From the NCBI RefSeq assembly GCF_051401765.1, contig NC_135073.1:2604001-2668000 (forward strand): 64,000 nucleotides of DNA. The letters run 5' to 3'. The first letter of the stretch is position 1; every line of letters begins with the position of its first letter. Positions 1-12,500 of the stretch are shown piece by piece. The position numbers and the translations under genes are program-made. This DNA comes from Calliopsis andreniformis (taxonomy: Eukaryota > Arthropoda > Insecta > Hymenoptera > Andrenidae). A model generated the notes under the pieces. It was not told where the DNA came from and did no database searches. It saw only the letters and a program-made list of their open reading frames with translations.

Positions 1-361
1 AGGATTAATTTCTACCGTCGTAAACTCATTGTTTTGCTTTTCGACCAAGTGCCATAAATCTGCGACACCGTAATTAATTACCGATAGGAATTATCCTACT
101 CTCTGATCGGTTTGGCTACACTACCGAAAAATGTATATAAGTTTATACCAATCTACTAAAAGTAACCACTCCAATTCAGACATTCAACAAGCTCTGTCCA
201 GATACGTAATAAAATAGCTTTAAGGATCACGCCAAAGTAAATATTCAACGATCCCTTGTTCCTTAATTGAAACAACGAAAGCGAGGATCAACAGATAACT
301 CAAAATTAACATATTTCGTTGATCAATTCTCAACACTGTGTATAGAATATAAATATAGTAC
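1..361 (-). other. DAT intron or edge sequence
   Basis: AT-rich sequence left of the last recognised DAT exon. No piece resembling TM11-TM12 of the transporter could be found here, so the remaining exon(s) are probably outside the window. Confidence 0.5.
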
Positions 362-562
362 CATAAGAAATATTGGAGCGACAAATTTCCAGCAGACCCG
401 CCAGTAAATTCCAGGTGAAAAACCGATCATGTCTTTTATATCCGCACAAAACCTGTCCGCTCCGTAAATCCAGCTGACAGCGATCGCCTCTGCCAAAACT
501 GCAAACAACATGGAGTAGCCGGCTGCGTAGCGATCCAACAGGTGGAAAAAGTAAAAACCACC
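362..562 (-). CDS. DAT: DAT exon, residues 455-521 (TM10 to start of TM11)
   Basis: Acceptor TTCATACAG precedes 562. It encodes [40 protein letters not shown] and [11 protein letters not shown], then a start of TM11 ending FVAPIFLM. I place the donor at GTACTA (361) because homology fails beyond it; the open frame runs on to a stop near 323 with no family likeness. I could not find the following exon (TM11 end, TM12, tail) in positions 1-320. Confidence 0.85.
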
Positions 563-3500
563 CTGTATGAACATACAAAATGTATGTTTTAGTCAATTAA
601 TAAATAGACTTATTAATACAGTGGGACCCCCATTATCCAAAGTACCATAAGATTGAAATTTGAAGTTTCCTTTAACAGTTAGTTTTATTTTCTTCAGCAA
701 ACTACTATTGCTTCATTGTTTAAGTCTTAATCGATGTTTTACTGTACTCTTATTGTTATTACACTCTGCGTCATCTTAAATAACAAGAATTTCAAATATT
801 CAAAGTTCGGTTAATCGAAGTTCTAACTGTATATCGTTTTCTATGAACGTAATTAGTGATTGCAATTTGAATTTATGTTTTTTTTCAGATTGTTTATAAT
901 AAATTTTGTAAATGTTTTAGTTTATTAATGAATAGACTTATTAACACACTGACTAGTCGTAGGTGACTGACATTTTGAAATTACAATGTTTTTCGTGAAA
1001 CGCTCATGGTACTTAAATCTTAACGTTTATTAGCATTCCACTGTCAAGAAATATAATATAAAATAGCAAGTATGTTATTGAATTATGATATTCTTTATGT
1101 TCAGTAAAATAGTTGAATCAATGAAAAAGTATAAAGAGTATCAAGAAATTATCAATATGTTAAAGAATTCTAGTACATTTTTTATTAATATAATACATTT
1201 ATTTTACCTGAGAACACGAAGCTAATCCAACGAGGAAATAAAGTGTGAAAAGACATGCGACGAAAATTTTACGATTTTGTCCAATGATTGGAAATTCGTC
1301 GCTAAGAGCGGTTATTATTGCTTCAGAACCGCCGAACTGGAAAAACATTTGTAAATAATTATATCGTTTAACTGATAATACATTCGAAAGTATAATTTAT
1401 ACAAAAATTAATTAAAAAGATAAAATGTAAAATAAAAAATATTTATACAAGTCTTCTTTCTGGATGAATTATGTAAATAATTCGTATGTTAGATTTTAAT
1501 AAGGCTAATTTTCATCAAATTAAAATTTCAGAGATTAATAAAAACAATTCACAAATCTCTAAAATAAGGCAATTTGAAATAATAAATATTAACCGATAAA
1601 TAAATGATAATACATGATAATAAATATTAACAAATGAAAAAAAATAGAAAGTTTGAAAATATGATGTATTATATGAAAGTTTGACATTTTTTTATAACTT
1701 TCATATCAGAATGATATCCGACGAAATTGAATTATAATTGTTTTATCTCTGTAATTTTATCAAAATCATAAGTTAGAAATTGATTAAAATTGTATTGAAA
1801 GAATTGTATTTTACCGAACTGTCCAATCCCAGAGTAAGCAACATCATAAAAAAGATAAGTGCCCAGAACATTGATCCAGGCATGGTAGCAATAGCAGCAG
1901 GATAAACAATGAACACCAATCCAGGTCCTTCGGTTGCCACTTCTTGAATGGATTTTCCACTTGCTTGGGCCATGTATCCTAATACGGAGAATATGACAAA
2001 TCCGGCAACAAAAGATGTCGCGCTATTGATCACACTGGTCAATAAAGCGTCCCTGGAAAAATATGCAACAGGTCCAATGGATGCAACTTGTTGATCTTTC
2101 GTCTTGAAGGGGTTACACTTACATACCCAAAAGAAATTTGCAAATTCATGGAAAGTATAGTTATTGGCTACACTTTTCTCAATTTGTATTAAAAAATATT
2201 AATAATTATTTTCTAGAGATTTCGTTGCTCATAGGAAAGATGTGTTCTTTACTTGATGGACATTCCCTAGATTTCTAAAATAAATAAAAAATTGTTGATT
2301 TCATTTTTACAATTCTAATCTTCATTTTGTAATAATGATAAAACAGTACGATTATACTATTGATATTTAATTACTATCAATAATTAATAAGCCGTCGTTT
2401 TGTAAGAAAGTAAATAATTAGAAACTGAAGTTTATCAAAGAATTTTAGCAATAATTTATATTTGTAATTTGTTGGATCAAGTGACTTTGGATAGATTTTA
2501 AGTTGGAGAGTATCTTCCGATAAAAAACACATCTCCTATTATTAAGGATATCTAATAAGTTAATTATTAGTATCTTTTAATATCAATTTGAAAATATTTA
2601 AGAACTCTTCATATTTTTTAATGGAAACTTTTAGTTTAGTTAACATCTACACATTTCTTTAAAAAAATTCTTAACTTCGTATTTTTTCTTCAGACGTTCA
2701 GGTAAATGTAAGTCATAACTATTCTTAGACTATATTGTATACTACGACTAATAATAAAATAATTCAGACAGAAAAGAACTGTAATTAATTGCTAAATATA
2801 TAATTATGTAAAAGAGGTAATTATATTTAATTGTCCTCGATAGAATCTTACTAAATTTAATGTAATCAATAACATTTGCTCCAATATTTGAAATATAATC
2901 TATGTTATGAACGTGAACAGAATTCATAATAGTTATGTGTATGTACATACATTTAATATTGTACTTTTAAGTACAAAAATGTTTTCAATGAAATTAAAAC
3001 ATTTATTATAATAAATTTAAGGGTTGTTATTTATTAGTTATCATTTAATATATTATATTGTAAGGTGTTACTAAATATTATTAAGTTTTATTGAAAGATT
3101 ATCAATAAAACAGTATTATAATAATTTTAAATAAACACGTATACTAATTTGTTCATCTGTCTAATACATATTTTTTCATCTTGTGGTTCATTAAGTTACG
3201 TAATATTAATTCTCCATGAAGTATAATATTCATAATGGATTATATTTAAAATTAAATATTAAAAAATTATATATAAAACATATGTATTTCTTTAATATTT
3301 AATCTTTATAAGTATTAAACATTTGCCTCCAACAGAAAAGATTGAAGGTAATTGAACTTTGATTTCTTAATCAGAGGAAAGTAATCAAAGGTCAAGTTGT
3401 TATAGGTTATTAAAATTCATTTTAGTGGCGAGATTCTAAAAGGAATATTTATATTGGACATGGCATTCTTACTTGTAAACGTTGTTGTGATATTTATTGT

Positions 3501-6500
3501 AACTCGCGTAAGCCAGTAACACTCCGAAACCAGGTCCCAGTGAGAAAAATACTTGTGTCGCGGCATCCACCCAGACCTAAAAAGAGATTAAGAATTTTTA
3601 AAAGAATCTGTGAAAGCAGTTAGTATTTTCTGCTTCTTAATTAAAGCTAGTAGAATTATCTCTTCGCGAACTAGAACAACGAAAATTCATATCAATTACT
3701 GCATTTATTTCTTTTTTTAATTATGTTGTTTTTAGATAATTAGTTTCACACTATTCACTATATAGTATTACTTTTTAATAATATTGCTGATAACAATTTA
3801 AAAGATATTAGTTAAATTAATAGCTTTTTATGTAAAATTATTTTTTAATATTGTTTGTAATACATAATCATTTAAGAAAAAATAATTCAATTACACTACA
3901 AATTCTGCATGTAGGATAATCTTATTGTTAGAAACATTATTTCCTACGCACAGATACAGAACATTCGTAGAAACAAATAGTTTTGCGTGTGTGAACTCTT
4001 GAAATACCAAAACCATAATAATCATTAAGTTATTCTTAATCGATAAATGTAGCACTAATAAACTAAAGTTACTTTTGAAAATTATTTTACATATTTAACA
4101 ATCGACAAATCAAAATTAAAGTAATAATTATTTATATTATTTTTAATTTTTAACTGTAATAACCATGTAGTAAATTCTTAATAATTCTTAATAAGTTCGG
4201 TATTATTAAATTATTTTCAAAAACCCTGTTACATTTTACACACTTCAGTCTCTCAAAGGCCGAAACCGAAAAATTTATTAAATTACTCTAAATTATTATC
4301 AGAAATACATAAAATCATTTTGAAATAGTTAAAAGCAATCAAAATGTTGAAAATTCTTGAACTCTACATGAAAATTCTTTGCTTTATTCTTTTTTATCCA
4401 TGAGCTGCGTAGAACGAGAAATGTTCCTGGAGTTGTGAAGGACAAACGTAGGACATTCTGAAAGAAAGGGAACGCTTCTTCGCGGATAGAAGCAGCGCAG
4501 AAATGATTCCCGTAAATCCGAGGATTTCTGGAATCAACAAATATCACTGGCCGCTGTATAAAATCCATTTGAGCGATCCAGAACCGCGGCTAAGTCGCTC
4601 GGAGAAAATGCATTCCGCTTACGAGCCGTCGAGGGTGGAACGTGCGGTTCCGGTCCCACGACCAGCCGAACTCTAATGGTCATTATGACAGGTACACAGA
4701 GTTTCCATTTTCAGCGTCGTCAGATAAACCTGGCACGTTTCTTTCTCGCCCATTTTTCTCGCGACGATTTTTCTCGACCCTCTTATGCCCCTGTGCATTA
4801 ACTTCCTAGCCTTTAGTTTTTCATACTTTTCTATGGCCGTCGTAAATGGGCACTTCGTAACTCAGCGATCAGACGGTAGAAGACGATTCACTGAGGCCAG
4901 AAAATGTCACGATTGGCTGCGAAAAGTGAAAGCTTCAAAAGGCTAGACGATGAGAAGATCAATGGAATTGTGATGTCGCGTTCGATCCTTCGATTACAAA
5001 TGGAATTATTTGTGGCATTGAATCTTGTCAAGAAAAAAAATAATTCATAAATTTTAGTAGCAAGACAATAGAAGTCTTGGCTATATTTAATGAAATTTTA
5101 TGGTTACTCAAAGCAAATTTCTATAATACTGGAAAGAATGATAATTAAACTAGTTTTTATTACTGTAACATTATTTACAATTAAATGGTAAATTTATATA
5201 CGGAATAATTTAAAAAATTCATGATTTTTTTCAATTTGTTTAGGTTTGAGAATGAGTTGCTCTACAAAAATGGTACTTATAGCTTAGCAATAAAATGGAA
5301 AAAGATGATTAAACAGTATAGCAAGTTCGCAATCAAACATTCAAGGTTGTCAACAACAGGTGTCACAAAATTTTAGGAGATTATGTTACATATTAGAATA
5401 GGATGAAAATAAAGAATGATGAAATCGCGTTTGGGTCTTCATTTTAGGATTATTATTGCTGGTACAATAATTAAATGCTATTATTTATAATAATACGCGA
5501 ATTATAATACACTCACGCAGTCGCTGGCTGAGGATTAATTAATAGTTTTAGTCTTTATTTACTACTGAAGAGTTATAATTCATTATAACCTTATGAGTGC
5601 TGTATTATTATTAATATTGCATTATTGTTAATATTTTTATTATGTAAAGAGACGTGTGACTCTTCGATTTTCGAGTTTCAATACGTAGGATTTTCCTCGA
5701 ATTCTTCGTTAAGATTTCAAATTGTTCGAACATTAAAGCGTTCGAATTTCAAGATTTTCCTGTAACTGATTTTGTTGAAGTAAAAATACACGGATACAAT
5801 TAAAAATGGTAAGTAGTTCTATTACGAATTATTTATGCTTTATATTAATAAACATATTTTTGGAATAGAGTAGTAGTAAAGTGAATCAGTGAATAATGAA
5901 CTTTTTAAATATTCAATTTTTATTAAAAATTGGTGTTACTGATACTATGGTTCACAATATTATGGTACCTATACGGTATAACATAGTATAGTATAGCCAT
6001 AGTACCTATTGTAGTATATACGGATTGTAAAAATTATTATAAAGGTTTTTTAAGTATTTACCTCTGCTTTTGTGATGGCAGAAAAGTTTGGATTGAGATA
6101 ATAACGTATTCCTTCTAGACTTCCTGGCAGTGTAACGCCTCGAATGAGTAGAATTAGTAGAACAGCGTAAGGAAATAAAGCCGTGAACCAAACTACCTGT
6201 GTCAAAAAGTTCACATTCCCTTATCGTTTATAGAAGATTAAAAATAAAATAAGAGCCGATGAAATGTGAGATAAATATTTATGGTACATTTTAATTATTA
6301 GAAAAACTTGTAGAAATGAATTCACCAAAATAACGTTACATTTTAAATAGGACACTAATTGTCGAACTAAAATTTATAGAGTATTAAACATATTTATGAA
6401 GCGAATTTATGTGTAATGGTTTGTATTTACTTTCTTAGAAACTAGTTTCAAAGGATATCAAAATGATTCTAAAGGAAAAAGTAAAAATGTTAGCGATAAT

Positions 6501-9500
6501 GTGATTATAGCGAGTAATAATACTACTTTTCAAATAAACTTGAAGAATACTTTGAAACAATAAAAACCGAAAGTGAAACATTCATATCAGTTATAAAATA
6601 TGTTTTATTTAAAATTATTTTGTGTTAATTTTAAATTGTACATAAAAAATGATAGGATTAATATAGAAAATGTAAGTGAAAGATAAATCTCACCTTGCCA
6701 GATGTAGAAATGCCTTTCCATAGAGAAAAGTAACAAATCACGTAGACCACCAGCAAGCATAATGCTATATCCCACTTAATTGCCCCAAGATCGTGTAAGC
6801 CTTCGCTTTCGTGTAATTCTAGAATGGCTCGACTTTAAGAAAAAATATTGAATCAGCTACAAGTACAAAAACTGTAGTTAAATATGTAATATAAAAAAAA
6901 TCTATCGAAATTTAACATATTCCATTCTCTTAAAATTTATTGTTTTATTTACGGTTAATAATACTACTTGGAAAGTAAACTTTTTGTTTCAAGATTGAAA
7001 AAAAAGGATCAGTTTTTCTCTAAACTATATTTTTTTAATCAATGCAATGGATATAAACTTTTATGAAACACTTTGTTTGCATTTGGAATATCATTTGAAA
7101 ATTAGAGTTCCTTAAGTATCTGAAAATTGATTAACCCTATTTACTTGATTGTTTCTTCAAGGGGACAGAATGTACAGAAAATTCGCAAACTCCTAGCGCA
7201 AATTGTTAAATTTTCATAGTTATCATAGTCATTGCAAAATTTCTATACATATATTCTACACTAATTACATTACGTAAAAAAATTTTAAATCCGGTCAAAG
7301 ACCTGTTCGTCTGATGCTACTCTTAATTGTTCTGCTCATCGATTTTTTTCTTTTTAATTGCATTCAGCACTAGAAGCACTAAGAAAATTTACGTATGTAA
7401 ACCTTTTTACAATACTATATAATTCACAAAAATAACATTTATTGATATATTCTAACTCCATTTTTTGAACTTTTAAAAATCTTGTTACTAAAGCACTTGA
7501 TTGATGCTTAAATTTTTATGTTTAAAATAAATATCGATATTTTTCTTATGTAGAGTTAATCCTATTTAGCAAATGAACGACTTAATTGTATCAGTTATCT
7601 TGATTGTTCTGATAATTTTAATGTTAAGAAATGTAAAATGTGCGTCACAGAGTAACAGTTGTTACGTATTGAATATTTTATAGACAACGATTATTTAGTT
7701 AATTTGTAGGCGTTCTGGTAAGTACCTATTTCTAGCACGTTAACTGCTATGCTAAATTTACTAAAAATTCTACTACCTTGGCAATTAGGTAATCTAATTT
7801 CAACAAGAAATTAGTCCAATTCATTTTTGTATTTATTCTGCAGTTGGCTATCGCTATTTTTTTATTAATACTATCTGTGATTATGTATTTTAATATTACA
7901 ATAATATATTTTAATACTACAGACATAGCAATCAATATGTTAACAATAAAATAACGTGAGCATATAACACTAATAAGGTGTTATACAAAGCTTGCAGAAA
8001 CTTACTTGAAATATTCCTGTGATGCACTCGTGTACCACGTGCTGTTGTATGCTTGTTCTGAAGTTCTCTCTAAATTTTCCTCGACACGGGATGAATTACC
8101 AAAGTTTTTTAGATCCGACGCATCGATATTAGGTGAATTGTCAAACGTGTAAGAGATATTTGCGTCAAATGCGCGACAATGTGGCGTGTTCCACGGATTG
8201 TCACAGGTGGTCCAAGGTAGAAGGCTGGAGAACGAGGCGAAAAAGTACCTCAGTGCCCAGGCGATGATCACGTTATAGTAGAAGTCGACGTAGAACGCTA
8301 TGAGGGCCACGGCGTATCCGATTCCTGGTTAAAGAATATTCCATGGACACATTATTAATAGTCAGTTTACACTCACGGCGGTTTTTGTTAGATTTTGTAC
8401 ATCTGGCTGAAACAATAAAGTCTAAATTGTTTTTTAATAGTGAAAAAACTTGTTCTTAGTTTCCAGATTAAACCTACAAAACTGTTATCTATCGAAACAA
8501 CCTCTGAGGTAATGTAAGGGTCTAAAAGTTTTAATATTTTATTTTCTTAAGCATATTTTAAATGTTGTGTATTTGTTAAGTTTGTATGGAATACTTAATT
8601 TCCAATCATTGTTTAAGATTTCAAAAGTTTTAGTAGGGGAAAGTTGGATAAAACAGGATAGTCTGATAAAACTGTATATTTACAGTTATAACTTTTGTAG
8701 ATGTTGTTATCTGATTAAAGATGGAATAAATACTTTATATACAAATATACAGGAAAGAATTGAAAATGAACAAATTTTTACGAAATATTATAAGGTTGAT
8801 TTCGTGTGAGGAGATTGTCACATTCTATAAACAGGGTTTGTCAGTGTTTAATGACGAATGTGGAAGAGTAAGCAGTGTGTTTTGTTGAAAATTTATCTAG
8901 TTTTTTAAATATTAATAACTCGCTTGATTAAGTAATGTCAAATATTTTTCCATGAAACTGTACAGTTGGACAAAACAAGATAGCGAATGATTGGATCAAA
9001 CGGGATACCCTATGTCGTATTAAATAGAACCTGTTTTGTTCAATCTCTTACAGTGCTCTTATTTTGCAATACTTCTTCGACCTTTAGGTTTCATATATAA
9101 TTGCAAAATAGACCAATTATTCTATCTTATTATTTATATTTTATTTTATCTTATTAAAGTGTTTAATGTCGGTGTTCCTTGCCTAAGTTGTTAAGGCGTT
9201 TGTTATTGCCTTTTTATAGTAGCGAACTATATTACTTCGTCTACAACTAGTTTATAAATCATTTCCATATAAGAATTGAGCATTTTTAAATTAATTTTTA
9301 TTGATTTTAGTAAATATCCAGTTTTATCCTACCGGTTGAGTAAAACGAGTAGATTCGCCTATTTAAAAAAAATCGCAATTTCACAGGAAACGGTTAACAA
9401 TTCTATGAAGCCTATTGAACGTTATACTAGTCACTTCACTGTATATGAGTAAATGAAAAAATTAAGTCTAATTTGTACATGTGGTTCAGGGGAAGCAATT

Positions 9501-12500
9501 AAAACCTAAGTATCCCGTTTTGTCCAACCTTCCCCTATTATGTGTAGATGAAGACCTTGTTGTCCCACATTTCTACCCTTTTTATATTTCTACCCTTGCC
9601 TCTGTAATTTATTACATCATGCGATAAGACTTAAAATACAATAAAATTAATAAGGGTGCAAATACATTACTGTCACGTCACATATTATAGCAAATTTGTT
9701 TCATATTATAGCAAAACAACCTAAAAGAACATGCATTTAAATATGATACTGAACTAGCACACCCCAATTGTTCTCAAGCTCTTCTAGTCACAATACGAGT
9801 GTATGTTTTGGGGGGAAAAAAAATTCTAATACAAATCGCAAGCTTAGTTATCTTGCTTAACGTATCTTCTATAATTTTCATGTTCTCATAATATATACAA
9901 TAGCATCTTTATCTCCTAATATACATAATGTATCTCTCAGATCTAGAACTTATATTCGTAGTCTTTTCATATAAATTAATAGTTTTTAGCTCAAAAAAAG
10001 AAAGGTTTTGAACCTATACATAGTTTTTAATAGGTGTTTTATTTTTCAGCAACATGAGTGAAACGGATACCTCAATATTTTAAAGCAATTCTATTTTTTT
10101 ACAATTAAATATTTGTTCAAATAAAAAGTTTCATCTTTTATGATTTATGGAATGCTTAATTCTTTCGCCTTTTTTAACGAGTCTGTCTCGTGATCTTTTT
10201 ACAAATGAGAATTTTTGAGAATTTTTCGTAGGTAACCGATCACGCAGCATCGCGTGAAGGATCTATATTTGCTTAATGGGAGCTCTGTAGTTGGTAGTTC
10301 AGAACATTCACCTGTTTCAGATCAGCAGTGCAGGTGATATTACGAAAGAAAATTGTAGGCGAAAGGGTAAAGATTTCTAGTGCAGTCAAATAAATTTTAT
10401 TTGTCTTCCAAGTTCTTCTCTCAATCCAACGTGTTTCATTTTGTCCTGTTCTCCTCAATGCAACTAATTGTAAGATTCAAATTCAACTTTCTAGAAAACG
10501 TTTCAAGAAGTAGGTAGTATATATACTTTTATACAATCAGTCCTTCAAATAGAAATAACCTTTTAAATTTGAACTAACAAAATTTCAATTTCAATTCAAG
10601 ATAACCTATTTCTTTATACACATAAGGCAATCGTCCTGAAAAGATTAAAAGTCCTCTGGGACGTGTCTTCCATGCCGACTCTTGAACTAGAGAATATTCC
10701 ATTATCCCGCGGGAGGGATTTCAACGACGAATCAATTACGTCGTTCATCGATGCGAATCAAAGAGAAAAAGTACACGGACAAGAAGTCAGGAGGAATCCT
10801 TCGCTTACATCGATCATCACGCGACCAGGGCAGCTGAAATCGTCGCTGTGAGGCAGGAAATTGACGGAAATGGAAGCTCTTCTTCCAACGATAGTCCGTC
10901 CACCCTTGGATTTCCCCCGGATTTATACGCGTTACATGAAGCACTGCGCAGCTTACCGCAGTGGACAATAAAAGAAAATATACTGAAAGCGTCTGATAGA
11001 TCGTTTATCCTCGAAGATGACAGCTAAGTGTTCGGAGGAACTTTCTCAGAGATTTTCGCACAATTGGTTAGAAAAGTATCTCAATTTGAGGCATTAGACG
11101 AAATGGCGAAGGAAACGACTTCAACGTTACTATTTTGTTGCAGTGACCTTGTGTACTTTTTGTGAGAATTTTCAGCATATTTTGTACTCATTTTGTACTA
11201 ATAGTATATATTGATAAGTAAATGGCTTAACATGTTTTTAAATATTGATAATTTGTACCTCTCAAGATTTTTGTCTAGTAATGGTTCCTCCAATATAAAA
11301 AATGAAAATACTATAAGCTTAATCTTTTCAACGTAACTTTAAAACTTCTTAAAAATACAAAAATGTATTTCAAACATTCTGCATTTGATTTATTGCAGAA
11401 AATGTAACATTATATGTATACATATACATATGTATGCCTACCAAGAATAAAAATATTAGTAAAAGGAGAAAAATATCAGTTTAGTTCCTGTTGTCTTTTA
11501 AAATTGTTAACTTGATTTTACAATTCAATTATATTATAAGAAATATATAATATAATCTAAATACATTATATAAAATACAATAATAAGCATTCTATAAATT
11601 ATAATAAATCATGTTTATCTGAAATATTACACATGTATTAATATAATTAAATAGGATTTATAAATTAACTTGTCCCCTTAAAATTTAATAAGATCAAACG
11701 CAAGCTTGTATAGAAGTATGTGTAACATATTTAAAATTTTGAAGCTCTCTTAATAGCTTATATTATTCTCACTAGCATATTTTAAATTGAATTGCTCAAA
11801 CTAAAAAAACACCGCAAAGGAATCAGTTATTTTTTTCAAGTCATTACAAAATTAGAAAGTGAGGAAACTAAGGAAGCAACCAAAACAGATATAAAAATTA
11901 AATAGATAAGAAAATTTTTTTCAAATAAAGAATAACAATTAATTTGGAAAATAATGTTTTCACGCAACATAAAATAACGGACATTAGAAGATTAGAAAAT
12001 ATTAATTGGGTCCTCATGAATTAAATTCACTTACCCTTTAAAAGTGGCACTAGACGGCCCCAGCAAGTAATTGCGCCCTTCCTATTGAACTGACCCAGGG
12101 CAAGTTCCATGTAAAAGAGAGGAATCCCGCCTACCACCAGCATTATGCAATACGGAACTAGGAAGGCGCCTGTAAAAATAAATCGATTCCAAGTTAGTCT
12201 TCTTCCTGTGACGATTTATCACTGAAGTAATAAGACTTCGAGAAACATTATAAACTATTCGATAACGCCTACACTTTTGAAAAGGTGTTTATCATACTAC
12301 TTCATCACTGAAGCAACAATGAGGAATTTTTTGTTGCTATTCCATGTATCTTGAAAAAGTCACCGCTTGTTAACGGAAAAATGTCACTTTGGAACCAGAA
12401 CAAGATCCAAATATTCCTCAAATTAATTATTCCTCATAGAATAAAATGTACGTAAAAGATAAGCATACGGATCATTTTGACTCCTCTGTTAATTCTAGTA

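Larger units (their letters stand above)
563..6693 (-). other. Short DAT introns (563-1207, 1337-1814, 2053-3472, 3577-6061, 6197-6693)
   Basis: Introns between the recognised DAT exons, mostly AT-rich without coding signal. The 3577-6061 intron contains a distinctly GC-richer island (about 4560-4980), listed separately. Around 5940-6030 there is a low-complexity stretch rich in TATGGTACC-like words. Confidence 0.7.
8325..12034 (-). other. DAT intron (3.7 kb) with a transposon and an exon-like island
   Basis: This intron separates the TM2 and TM3 exons. It contains a TA-flanked inverted-repeat element (8634-9537) and an unexplained exon-like open stretch on the opposite strand (10686-11027). 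The remainder is AT-rich with nothing recognised. Confidence 0.7.
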
